Source: Lewinellaceae bacterium SD302 (GTDB lineage Bacteria > Bacteroidota > Bacteroidia > Chitinophagales > Saprospiraceae). From it: 64,000 nt of DNA. The stretch lies in assembly GCA_002591745.1 (NCBI GenBank), contig PDLQ01000002.1, positions 186,001 to 250,000 of the forward strand. Direction: 5' to 3'. Numbering within the stretch: the stretch's first letter is position 1; each line of letters begins with the position of its first letter. The position numbers and the translations under genes are program-made. Positions 8,590 to 16,720 of the stretch are shown piece by piece. The notes beneath the pieces were generated by a model. The model ran no database searches. It saw only the letters and a list, made by a program, of their open reading frames with translations, and was not told the origin of the DNA.

Positions 8590-9981
8590 TTACTTCCGGA
8601 AATCAAACAAGAGCTTCGCCGTCACCCCGATATTCGTCAGGTTCACCTGGCCTTGGCCGATGCCAGTGAGGGGAAGTTGGGTGTAAGCCTCTACTTGTAG
8701 GGCAGAGCGCTTACCAATCTGTTGCTGATAGCCCAGGCTGAACTGACCAAAACCCATGAGGTGACGATTAGTATTGATCTCTTGCCAGCTTTCGATACCG
8801 TCGTGAGTGGGGTCTGCGTACTCGAATTTAAAATCTTCCTTTAGCAGGATGTAAGAAGTGACACCGCCATTCAGGTAGAAGCCTTCTCCTTTATTACCAT
8901 TGAAATAGTAACTAAGCAATAAAGGAACTTCAATCACCTGACAACTGGCCTCTACGCGTTGAGCGACTACATCACCGTTCCAAAACCCATCTTTCGCGGT
9001 ATAGTCTGCTCCCTTAGCGCAGTAGGAGATGTTTCCGTAATAACTACCAGTTTTGACTCCAAATTTCTTGCCGAAGCGGTATTCAGCTTCCAGACCAAAG
9101 CGATTTTCACCCTGGCTGAAGTTTTCATCACCGCCGCCACCGTGAACCCGGCCGAAGCCAACGCTGGCGACAAAGCCGCTTGTAGCATTTTCTTGCTTAG
9201 TTGCTGCAGACGATAATCTGGCTGCCGGTTTGATTGAGCGCGTTATTTCGGGTGTGAACGGGGGAGTAAGTAACTGAAAATCATGACGCTGGATGTATGG
9301 AGTGGCGGAGGAAAGCCGAACATTGGCAATTAAAGAACTGTCCTGCTTCGCTGTGCCTTGATTGTCGTCACTTGCCGTCAGTGCACCAGGAATTGCTAAA
9401 GTTTGATCGTTTCTAGGGTCGGAATCACTCGGTAGTACATTTCCATTTCCATTGTCAGTAGTATTAATCTTTTGTAAACCGGCTAGATCATCAAGGTTGT
9501 TTTGGCGGCTAGCCTCATCCTCTTTAGTAGTTACCGTGAAGGCCGGATTGCCGGTTGCCTCCGATCTGGCTTCTCCGGAAAGCTGGTCCGCCTCAGAGTT
9601 GGTACTATTAAGCTGGCTATTCTGCTCGGCGTGACTTATAGCTTTGCTACCACGTCCGACAGTGTCAGGCCGGACAGGCTTTCGATAGTCAAAACCACCG
9701 ACCTGTTGGTCATTGACCTGATCAGGCCCCCGCTGCTCCATAGTCTGAGAAGATGTAGGTTCCTCGTCTGGTCCACCGCCAAAAAGTAACGAGAAGGTGA
9801 GTCCGCCAACCAATAAAACTGCCAGGAGAGTACCTATCCGCAACCAGCGGCGGCGGTTCATATCCTGGTCGAGCATAGCTTCCATTTGCGCCCAGGCCTG
9901 GGGGTCATAGTCGAAATCGTGGCGGTCTGCTCCTTCCTGGAAGAGTTTATCCGTGCGTTTGTCGTCGTCCATATCAGACAT
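8590..9981 (-). CDS. Membrane-anchored anti-sigma-like protein with C-terminal outer-membrane-type barrel domain
   Basis: This 463-residue protein has a short acidic cytosolic segment (1-45, with FDYDPQAWAQMEAMLD), one membrane helix (about 47-67), a long low-complexity Ser/Thr/Asn/Asp-rich linker (70-230) and a C-terminal domain with alternating strands (about 265-463: FVASVGFGRVHGGGG, EYRFGKKFGVKTGSYYG, PLLLSYYFNG, TNIGVTAKLLFDFRK) like Bacteroidota porin-family barrels. The start overlaps the end of the ECF sigma gene by 8 bp, the usual arrangement for a sigma factor and its regulator. The linker contains VGGFDYRKPVRPDTVGRGSK, encoded by the long form of the dispersed repeat. The anti-sigma role is inferred from layout; no ZAS zinc motif is visible. 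Confidence 0.6.
   Translation of the reverse strand: MSDMDDDKRTDKLFQEGADRHDFDYDPQAWAQMEAMLDQDMNRRRWLRIGTLLAVLLVGGLTFSLLFGGGPDEEPTSSQTMEQRGPDQVNDQQVGGFDYRKPVRPDTVGRGSKAISHAEQNSQLNSTNSEADQLSGEARSEATGNPAFTVTTKEDEASRQNNLDDLAGLQKINTTDNGNGNVLPSDSDPRNDQTLAIPGALTASDDNQGTAKQDSSLIANVRLSSATPYIQRHDFQLLTPPFTPEITRSIKPAARLSSAATKQENATSGFVASVGFGRVHGGGGDENFSQGENRFGLEAEYRFGKKFGVKTGSYYGNISYCAKGADYTAKDGFWNGDVVAQRVEASCQVIEVPLLLSYYFNGNKGEGFYLNGGVTSYILLKEDFKFEYADPTHDGIESWQEINTNRHLMGFGQFSLGYQQQIGKRSALQVEAYTQLPLTGIGQGQVNLTNIGVTAKLLFDFRK
9641..9695 (-). repeat. Dispersed repeat, long (hairpin-containing) form, copy L1
   Basis: The flanks are TTTGCTAC and TTTCGATAGTCA, with a central hairpin of stem GTCCG/CGGAC. It is about 51/55 identical to the copy at 44280-44334 in opposite orientation. 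It lies in-frame in the linker of the 8590-9981 product. Confidence 0.8.
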
Positions 9982-10531
9982 GCTTCAGGGCGAGTTTATC
10001 GGTGAGTAATTTACGCAGTTTTTCACGCGCTCGCACCAAATTACTTTTTGAGGTGCTTTCCGTGATCCACAATTTTTCGGCGATCTCCTGGTGCTTGTAG
10101 CCGTCGATGACGTACATATTAAATACCGTACGATAGGCCAGTGACAACGACTGCACCAGTCCGATCAGTTCCTGGTAGCTGATGCGGCTCAGGATTTCTT
10201 CTCTGTCGGCAATTTCTTTGGCGTTGTCCATATCGATTTCTACGCGGTATTTATGATTTTTTTTGATCTGGTTGAGGGCCGTGTTGACCAGAATTCGCCG
10301 AAACCAGGGCTTAAAGGGCTGGTTGGCGTCGTAGCGATCAATATTCTTATACACTTTCATGAAAGCATCGTTGAGAATACTGGTTGCTTCATTCTGATTT
10401 TCCACGTAACGAATAGCAACGCTCATCCCGTAGGGGTAAAACGCTTTATACAAAGCATGCTGATCGGCGCGTTTACGCTTACGGCATCCTTGTAAAATAG
10501 TATTCAGTTTTGCGGTATCCAGACGGGCCAT
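9974..10531 (-). CDS. ECF-type RNA polymerase sigma factor
   Basis: This 185-residue sigma-70 family protein directs RNA polymerase to a small regulon, often in response to the cell envelope. Region 2 spans about 25-95 (LYKAFYPYGMSVAIRYVENQNEATSILNDAFMKVYKN, then FKPWFRRILVNTALN), and region 4 spans about 125-180 (SLAYRTVFNMYVIDGYKHQEIAEKLWITESTSKSNLVRAREKLRKLL), a clear helix-turn-helix. Length and layout are normal for ECF factors. It is followed with an 8-bp overlap by the membrane protein gene at 8590-9981, which probably controls it. The upstream gap (10532-10846, 315 bp) holds a copy of the short repeat and no gene. Confidence 0.92.
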   Translation of the reverse strand: MARLDTAKLNTILQGCRKRKRADQHALYKAFYPYGMSVAIRYVENQNEATSILNDAFMKVYKNIDRYDANQPFKPWFRRILVNTALNQIKKNHKYRVEIDMDNAKEIADREEILSRISYQELIGLVQSLSLAYRTVFNMYVIDGYKHQEIAEKLWITESTSKSNLVRAREKLRKLLTDKLALKHV

Positions 10532-10668
10532 GCTAAGTTTAACATCTAGGCTGTGTGCTTACATTACCGACAAGTTCGGCGAAAGGCTGCGTGCAGTTTA
10601 ATTTTTATCTGACAAGCCCGGGAAGTCCCAATATTCGCCGGGAGCGATTAGTAAGCTACCATTATTTA

Positions 10669-10687
10669 GACTAGCAAAGTAGCAATG
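10669..10687 (+). repeat. Dispersed 20-bp repeat, short form, copy 5 (intergenic)
   Basis: GACTAGCAAAGTAGCAATG lies in the 315-bp non-coding gap between the divergent sigma factor and vWA genes. A related degenerate word (GAAGTAGTGATGCGACATTA) follows near 10725-10747, resembling the flank of the copy at 2882. Confidence 0.65.
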
Positions 10688-10846
10688 TTTGCTGTTATCC
10701 GAGAAACTTGTAACGGCTATTGAAGATGAAGTAGTGATGCGACATTATGAGTTATCTCGGTCGGCCAACCGACAAATCCGCCGTGCTCAAGAAATTTTTA
10801 TGTAATCCAGCGTCAGTAAGCGTCAAGGAGGCAAAAAACTCCTGCT

Positions 10847-12856
10847 ATGCGTTACACTTATTCATTTTTCCTCTTTCTATTTCTGGTCGCTTCGGCTGCC
10901 GGACAAACTTCCCTGAAGGGCAAAGTCACCGATCAGGATTCGGGTAATGAGGGTATGCCTTTTGCTTCTGTTGCTTTGAAATTAGGTGAGAAGATCATCC
11001 AGGGCGTAAATACGGATCTGGATGGCAATTACCTGTTTAAAAGCCTCAACCCCGGGGTGTACAACCTGGAGGTGAGTTATACCGGCTACGCGACTCAAAG
11101 GCTTACCGGGGTATTGATAAAGGCCGGTCAGGTCAACGTCGTCAACGTCACTATGTCTGCCGGGGTCAGTCTGGATGAAGTGATGGTCACCGGTTACAAA
11201 GTACCGTTGATCGATCAGGACAACACTACTCAGGGCAAGACTGTCTCCAGTGAAGAAATCCGGAACCTGCCGACTCGAAGTATTAACGCTATCTCGGCCA
11301 CTACGGCTGGGGTAGGGGCTGCAGATAGCCGTCGCAAAAAACGACGCCGTAAAGATCGTCATAATAAGGAAGCAATACAACCCGCCGCCGTGCCAATTCG
11401 CGGTAACCGCTCCAATTCCGGTAATTACTACGTAGACGGTATTCGAGTGCATGGCAAACTGGATACAGCGACCCCGGTCGACGCTGATAATCCCGAGCCT
11501 CGCAACGATGAACAGTACAACGAAATCACTGAAAATGAATTCATCGCTACCGAAAAAGAAGCGATCTCAACCCTGAGTACCGATGTGGACCGTGCAGCCT
11601 ACGCCAATGTTCGCGGCCTCATCAACGCCGGCCAGGAAGTACCCAAAGATGCCGTACGGATCGAGGAGATGATCAATTACTTTCGTTACAGTGATCCGTT
11701 TCCTAAAGGTAAAGACCCGGTGGCCATACGTACTGAACTCACCGAATGCCCCTGGAACAAGGACAACCAGCTGTTACGTATCGGCGTTCGCGCCCGGGGC
11801 ATGGCTCCCCAGCAGGCACCGGCCAGTAACGTAGTTTTCCTGGTCGATGTATCCGGTAGTATGAACAGTGCTAATAAGTTGCCACTGGTGACCAAGGCGC
11901 TGAAGATGCTGGCCAGTAATCTGCGGCAGGAAGACAAAGTTTCCATCGTCGTTTACGCCGGGGCAGCCGGCTTGGTATTGCCGCCGACCTCGGGAGCCAA
12001 TACGCCTCAGATAACGGCTGTACTGGATAACCTACGGGCCAGAGGCAGCACCGCCGGGGGCGCGGGCATTGAACTTGCCTACAAAACCGCCCGGGAAAAT
12101 TTCATCAAAGGCGGCAACAACCGCATCATTCTGGTGACCGACGGCGACTTCAACGTAGGAACCTCCGACCAGGAAAGCCTGGTGAAACTCATTGAGAAAG
12201 AACGGGAAAGTGGCGTTTTCCTAACCGTCATCGGTTGCGGCCGGGGCAATATTCAGGACGGTACCATGCAGGAGCTGGCCGACCGTGGCAATGGGAACCA
12301 TGGCTACCTGGATAGCTACGCAGAAGCCCGCAAACTGTTGGTGGATGAATTCGGAGGCACTGTCTACACCGTAGCCAAAGACGTAAAACTGCAACTTGAA
12401 TTCGATCCCGAACGAGTGGCTGGCTACCGCCTTATCGGCTACGAAAACCGGCTGCTGGCCACCGAAGATTTCGACGATGATACCAAGGACGCTGCCGAAA
12501 TGGGCGCAGGCCACGTGGTCACCGTGCTCTACGAGATCGAACCTGCTAAAAAGAAGCGTAGTCAGCAAAATGACCTGGGCGAATTACGCCTTCGCTATAA
12601 GCAGCCTAACGACAGTATTTCCAAGAAAATGACCTGGCAAGTAGGTGGGAGAGTTGCTGGTTTTTCCAAGGCCAGCGAAGACCTGCGTTGGGGCGCCGCC
12701 GTCGCTGAGTTCGGACTCCTATTGCGTGACAGTAAGTTCAAAGGAGAGGCTAATTGGGAAGATTTAGCCAAGCGGACTAAAGCCGCTTTAGGAGCGGACC
12801 CTTTTGGCTACCGGAAGGAGATGCTGGGGTTGATTGAGCTGGTGAAGGCTAGATAG
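10847..12856 (+). CDS. vWA-domain protein with carboxypeptidase-like and TonB-plug-like N-terminus (YfbK type)
   Basis: This 669-residue secreted protein has a signal peptide (1-19), then a CarboxypepD_reg-like beta-sandwich (about 22-105, LKGKVTDQDSG...PFASVALK). A segment resembling a TonB-receptor plug follows (107-203: SLDEVMVTGYKVP ... VPIRGNRSNSGNYYVDGIRV), interrupted by a very basic patch RRKKRRRKDRHNK (162-174). A YfbK-type N-terminal domain spans about 228-300, and a von Willebrand A domain carries the MIDAS DVSGS motif at 334-338. The C-terminus matches the DUF3520 region usual for YfbK-like proteins. The ATG at 10847 is chosen because the signal peptide starts there. Function is unknown; a metal-dependent protein-protein interaction role is known only for the vWA fold. 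Confidence 0.82.
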   Translation: MRYTYSFFLFLFLVASAAGQTSLKGKVTDQDSGNEGMPFASVALKLGEKIIQGVNTDLDGNYLFKSLNPGVYNLEVSYTGYATQRLTGVLIKAGQVNVVNVTMSAGVSLDEVMVTGYKVPLIDQDNTTQGKTVSSEEIRNLPTRSINAISATTAGVGAADSRRKKRRRKDRHNKEAIQPAAVPIRGNRSNSGNYYVDGIRVHGKLDTATPVDADNPEPRNDEQYNEITENEFIATEKEAISTLSTDVDRAAYANVRGLINAGQEVPKDAVRIEEMINYFRYSDPFPKGKDPVAIRTELTECPWNKDNQLLRIGVRARGMAPQQAPASNVVFLVDVSGSMNSANKLPLVTKALKMLASNLRQEDKVSIVVYAGAAGLVLPPTSGANTPQITAVLDNLRARGSTAGGAGIELAYKTARENFIKGGNNRIILVTDGDFNVGTSDQESLVKLIEKERESGVFLTVIGCGRGNIQDGTMQELADRGNGNHGYLDSYAEARKLLVDEFGGTVYTVAKDVKLQLEFDPERVAGYRLIGYENRLLATEDFDDDTKDAAEMGAGHVVTVLYEIEPAKKKRSQQNDLGELRLRYKQPNDSISKKMTWQVGGRVAGFSKASEDLRWGAAVAEFGLLLRDSKFKGEANWEDLAKRTKAALGADPFGYRKEMLGLIELVKAR

Positions 12857-13007
12857 CGCTGTACTGACGTGCGCCTCCGGCGGCTTCACTTTTTCGCTGC
12901 GCTGATCATCCCTTCGGTTCTCGGGCTTGGGCAATGCAAAAGAACACCTTAGGGTAGTATGTCTAGAGTAGATAATCCATGTCGACTATTTGGTCAACAT
13001 GTTTCAC

Positions 13008-13042
13008 AGGGCAATTTGCCGTTAAAAGCGGCAAATTGCCCT
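13008..13042. terminator. Perfect 14-bp stem-loop between two genes
   Basis: The arms AGGGCAATTTGCCG and CGGCAAATTGCCCT flank a 7-nt loop. It lies 152 bp after the vWA gene and 28 bp before the next start. It has only a weak A/T tail, so it may be an incomplete terminator or an operator for the downstream gene. Confidence 0.45.
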
Positions 13043-13070
13043 AAATTTATTAGCTTGTGCAGCACGAGCT

Positions 13071-13580
13071 ATGAACTACTACCTATTTTTCCTTACCGCC
13101 TTGATTCCATTGATCGTCGGGGCAATTTATTACCATCCCAAAGTGGCGGGAACGGCCTGGATGAAATCCAACAACTTCACGAACGCCGACCTCGAAGGGG
13201 GTAAGATGTGGTTGATCTTCGGCCTCGCCTACTTGGGGAGCCTGTTCATTTCTACGGCCCTTATGCCCATGACTATTCACCAGATGGGGTACCTGAGCAC
13301 CATGATGGAAGTAGAAGGCTTTGGCGTTGCCGGTAGCGAAGTAATGGAGGAGGTAAACAACTTCCGGCGCAACTACGGTGAGGTGGGGCGCGACTTCGGT
13401 CACGGCGCCTTTCACGGCGTCTTGTACACGGGTTTTTTAGTCATTCCGGTACTGGGTATCAATGCACTTTTTGAGCGCCGGTCTTTTAAATACGTCGCCG
13501 TTCACGCCGGTTACTGGTTGATTGTTCTCTGCTTGATGGGAGGCGTGATTAGCCAATTTTTGATCTTGCCAAAATCGTAG
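13071..13580 (+). CDS. DUF1761 family membrane protein
   Basis: This 169-residue integral membrane protein has four hydrophobic segments (about 2-20, 48-66, 118-136 and 145-165). The N-terminal YYLFFLTALIPLIVGAIYYHPKVAGTAWMKS, with a proline/tryptophan-rich turn after helix 1, is typical of DUF1761. No enzymatic motif is visible and the function of the family is not known. The gene ends directly at the ATG of the HhH protein gene (no spacing), so the two are probably co-transcribed. Confidence 0.7.
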   Translation: MNYYLFFLTALIPLIVGAIYYHPKVAGTAWMKSNNFTNADLEGGKMWLIFGLAYLGSLFISTALMPMTIHQMGYLSTMMEVEGFGVAGSEVMEEVNNFRRNYGEVGRDFGHGAFHGVLYTGFLVIPVLGINALFERRSFKYVAVHAGYWLIVLCLMGGVISQFLILPKS

Positions 13581-14801
13581 ATGGACCATCGACCGCCGAC
13601 CGGTTTTTTCAGTTATAATCGCGGTCAGCAAGTGGTGCTGGTCTTGCTTGGTCTGGGAATTTTACTTTTCGCTGGCCTAGCTAATTTATATCCCTACGCA
13701 CCTGAGGAATTTTCCCCGGACCCGGAATTGATTGCCAAAGCGCGAAGTCTGCTAAAACCAGTATCCGAAGAGAGACCGGACAAGCTGGCCGAAAGCTTTT
13801 TCTTCAACCCCAATACCGTTACGGAAGATGAATTGGTCCGACTCGGCCTGAGACCGGATCAGGCCGGTAGCTGGATCCGTTACCGGGGCGATCGGAAGCA
13901 AACTTTCAAACGCCCGGAGGACATCGCCCGCCTCTACAAATTGGACAGTAATGACGTAGCCAGGTTACTCCCTTTGATCAAAATGGAGGAAGCAATTTTG
14001 GCTAACAAGGTAGCAGAGCGGGAAAGCAAGCGAAAGGATAACACTTCCGGACCAGCTTACGCCACATTCTCCTTCGACCCTAATACGGTTACCGAGGCAG
14101 AGCTGAAAAAACTGGGCCTGAGCGAAAGACAGGCATCCGGTTTCGTACGTTACCGGGCCAAGGCCGGGCCATTCCGCTCCGCCGCCGATCTGGAAAAATT
14201 GCGCTTGCTGAACGACGAAGCTAAAGCCAGGCTACTGCCACTGGTGCGCATCGAAGCAGCGACTTCTACGGTTGCCGACGTGACTGAAAAGGGTAATGAT
14301 GGTCCGATAGCCGCGGATAATCAGACGGCCGCTACCGTAGGTACTTACGGAAATAGTGTGGCTCAACCCGAAGCTTACAGGCCCTCCAGTAATTATGAAC
14401 CTGCGGCCGTTGCCATCAACACTGCTACTTTGGCAGATCTGATGGAACTGCCGGGAATTGGAGAATACCGTGCCGGAAAAATCCTCAGGTTTCGGGAATT
14501 ACTGGGCGGATTTACCACCGTAGCTCAATTCGGGACTACCCGCGGACTGCCAGATTCTGTTTTTCAACGAATAGAACCTTATCTTGTACTGGAAAGCCCA
14601 CCGCAGGCCTGGCTGAAAGTAAATAGCCTTTCGGTTGATGCTATGGCGGGCCACCCTTACCTGAGTAAGAAGAAGGCCCGGGCCATTGTGCGTTACCGTG
14701 AAAATCACGGCCAATTTGCGGATAGAGATGCCCTGGAGAAAGTCTTAGCGCTCAAACCTAGCGACATCGATCGCCTGGAACCTTACCTTAGCTACGAGTA
14801 A
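13581..14801 (+). CDS. Membrane-anchored helix-hairpin-helix protein (ComEA-like)
   Basis: This 406-residue protein has one N-terminal membrane helix (about 19-37) and four helix-hairpin-helix units: FNPNTVTEDELVRLGLRPDQAGS (about 74-96), FDPNTVTEAELKKLGLSERQAS (about 163-185), INTATLADLMELPGIGEYRAGK (about 273-294) and VDAMAGHPYLSKKKARAIVRY near the end. The third unit is the classic ComEA type that binds DNA backbone. The first two have FxPNTxxxxEL, as in Bacteroidota ComEA-like proteins. A role in DNA uptake is possible but not shown; no comEC is nearby. A degenerate copy of the dispersed repeat encodes LANKVAERE between units 1 and 2. The start ATG abuts the stop of the DUF1761 gene. Confidence 0.75.
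   Translation: MDHRPPTGFFSYNRGQQVVLVLLGLGILLFAGLANLYPYAPEEFSPDPELIAKARSLLKPVSEERPDKLAESFFFNPNTVTEDELVRLGLRPDQAGSWIRYRGDRKQTFKRPEDIARLYKLDSNDVARLLPLIKMEEAILANKVAERESKRKDNTSGPAYATFSFDPNTVTEAELKKLGLSERQASGFVRYRAKAGPFRSAADLEKLRLLNDEAKARLLPLVRIEAATSTVADVTEKGNDGPIAADNQTAATVGTYGNSVAQPEAYRPSSNYEPAAVAINTATLADLMELPGIGEYRAGKILRFRELLGGFTTVAQFGTTRGLPDSVFQRIEPYLVLESPPQAWLKVNSLSVDAMAGHPYLSKKKARAIVRYRENHGQFADRDALEKVLALKPSDIDRLEPYLSYE
14001..14017 (+). repeat. Dispersed 20-bp repeat, short form, copy 6 (in HhH gene)
   Basis: GGCTAACAAGGTAGCAG has one central difference from the consensus. It is read as ANKVAE. Confidence 0.5.
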
Positions 14802-14905
14802 AAATAGATTTGCATTTTCTGTAACATCCCTATCTCACGGGACATAGAGGGACGGTGGCGCCAGCCAGCGTTGCCCTTACCCTTTTGTTCTCAAACACTT
14901 ACATC

Positions 14906-16678
14906 ATGGCTTTAAAACACACTTTCCCCCAACTCTGCATTTACCTGCTCCTGGCCGTCGGTCTGGTGAGCTGGGCTGGTTGCGACGACGACGAAATGCC
15001 GCCGCCGCCCGAATGTACTTTTGGCGATATTTTTCAGCTGAACTATACGGATTATTGTGATCCGGAGCTACTTAAGTTTCGGATTGCCAGTAGCGATGTT
15101 CCTCAGCCCGTGGGGCTGCCGAATTTCTGCTTTGACGACTACACCGATAGTCGCAGTTTTCAACTGGAAGTTCCGGCTGGCGGAACAATTTATCTGCATC
15201 GCTACCGCGACTTCCCAGCCGATATCAGTATGGAGTTCATTGGGACCAATTGCGAGGCCGGTGATTATACGCTGATCAATTCATGTTCCGATGCCACCAG
15301 CCGTAGATTAGTGGAAACTTACGAGGTCGATGCTTCCGGTTTTACCACCCTGATCGTACGTGCCGTCTTTAGGCAAAACAGTGAATACGTACCGGGAACC
15401 CGGGAGGACGATGTGCTGGATTTTGCGGCTTTCACTAGTCCATATACGCCTGCCCAGGTAGTCAATAATGGAGAAAACTCACTTGCGCTGGATTGTAATG
15501 GTGAGCTACCAAGTTTTATTCTCAGCCCGCGGGACGGAGGGGTTAGCCCAATAGATGCGGCGATTTCTCTCGGTTTCCCATTCGAGGCCTGTAACTGCGA
15601 TGAAGAAATTGTGCTGGTAGAATTGCCGCCGGGGGTAAGCCTGAATAAGGTGCGACCCCGAGTTCCACGCAACGAAACGGAAACAGATACCACTCATTTC
15701 AACCGCAACCGCTTGATTTCTACCCCGATCACCCAGTTTACTAACACCGATTTCGGCAACCCGCAGCAAGATCCGAATGTAGGCGGTAACCCCTGCCTCG
15801 ATTTCCAGGACCCTAACGTGGGTGGTGGATTTAATGGCTTACGTGTAGCGATCATTGATAGTGGAGTGGAAGGTGGCCCTAACCCATTCTTCCAAATTAA
15901 CGCGGACCCGAATCCAGATCAAAGTTGTGTTAGTCATGGCCCGCTGGGCTATGATTTCATCGAAGAAGACGGTACACCCAACGACGTGATTGGTCACGGC
16001 ACCTTGGTCGGCTCTGCTTACCTGAGTGGACTAAGTGGCAATTTTGATGTGACCCTGGTTAATTATAAATTTTTGGATACTGAATTCGGCACGCTTTTTA
16101 ATGCCATGTGTGCCACGTCTACAGCTTTAAAGACAGGTGCAAACATCATCAACATGAGCTGGGGCTTCCCCTCCAATCGTTTCCCACCGGTGTTGGAGAC
16201 GTTGTTGAATCGTGCCCAGGACCAAAACGTACTGATTGTGACGAGCGCGGGTAACGACCAGCGTAACGTACAGGATGACCCGATCTACTGGCCTGCCTTT
16301 GCCGGTGCGAGTTATCCGAATATAGTAACCGTCGCGGCACACTCCGTAGACGGAAGCAGCGGACCATTCCTGGTGGACTTTTCCAATTTTAGTTCTGATG
16401 CTGTCGGCATCGCAGCGCCTTACAGTACTCAGGCACGGGATGCCAGTGGCGCGGTTGTTTATCCATCCGGCACATCCATCAGTGCACCCATTGTGGCCAG
16501 GAAATTGACCGAAGTAGCCGAGCCAGGGATGGAACCGGAAGTGATTATCAATAATCTATTCATGGATGGTAGCAAAGTCGGGCAGAACGACAATTTTATT
16601 GGTCAGGTACGCGAAAGACGTTTTCTTAGAACACTGCAGTTCAATCCAGCTAATGGTGGTTGTGAAATTCAACTGTAA
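14906..16678 (+). CDS. Subtilisin-family (S8) serine protease, lipoprotein, first of a tandem pair
   Basis: This 590-residue protein starts at the ATG at 14906, followed by a lipoprotein-like signal (MALKHTFPQLCIYLLLAVGLVSWAGC). Residues 30-290 form an N-terminal domain of unknown fold with paired cysteines. The S8 catalytic domain has Asp318 (AIIDSGVEGG), His364 (GHGTLVGSAY), the oxyanion-hole region SAGNDQRN and Ser524 (GTSISAPIVA), so it should be active. It probably sits on the outer membrane or periplasmic face. A close paralog follows 42 bp downstream and a TPR-CHAT gene after that, so the three may form one operon. A TAGATTTG -7-like box lies about 90 bp upstream (around 14806). The substrate is unknown. 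Confidence 0.87.
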   Translation: MALKHTFPQLCIYLLLAVGLVSWAGCDDDEMPPPPECTFGDIFQLNYTDYCDPELLKFRIASSDVPQPVGLPNFCFDDYTDSRSFQLEVPAGGTIYLHRYRDFPADISMEFIGTNCEAGDYTLINSCSDATSRRLVETYEVDASGFTTLIVRAVFRQNSEYVPGTREDDVLDFAAFTSPYTPAQVVNNGENSLALDCNGELPSFILSPRDGGVSPIDAAISLGFPFEACNCDEEIVLVELPPGVSLNKVRPRVPRNETETDTTHFNRNRLISTPITQFTNTDFGNPQQDPNVGGNPCLDFQDPNVGGGFNGLRVAIIDSGVEGGPNPFFQINADPNPDQSCVSHGPLGYDFIEEDGTPNDVIGHGTLVGSAYLSGLSGNFDVTLVNYKFLDTEFGTLFNAMCATSTALKTGANIINMSWGFPSNRFPPVLETLLNRAQDQNVLIVTSAGNDQRNVQDDPIYWPAFAGASYPNIVTVAAHSVDGSSGPFLVDFSNFSSDAVGIAAPYSTQARDASGAVVYPSGTSISAPIVARKLTEVAEPGMEPEVIINNLFMDGSKVGQNDNFIGQVRERRFLRTLQFNPANGGCEIQL

Positions 16679-16720
16679 GTTATTCTAATGCCTTTCCTTA
16701 ACACCTAAAACATTATTACC

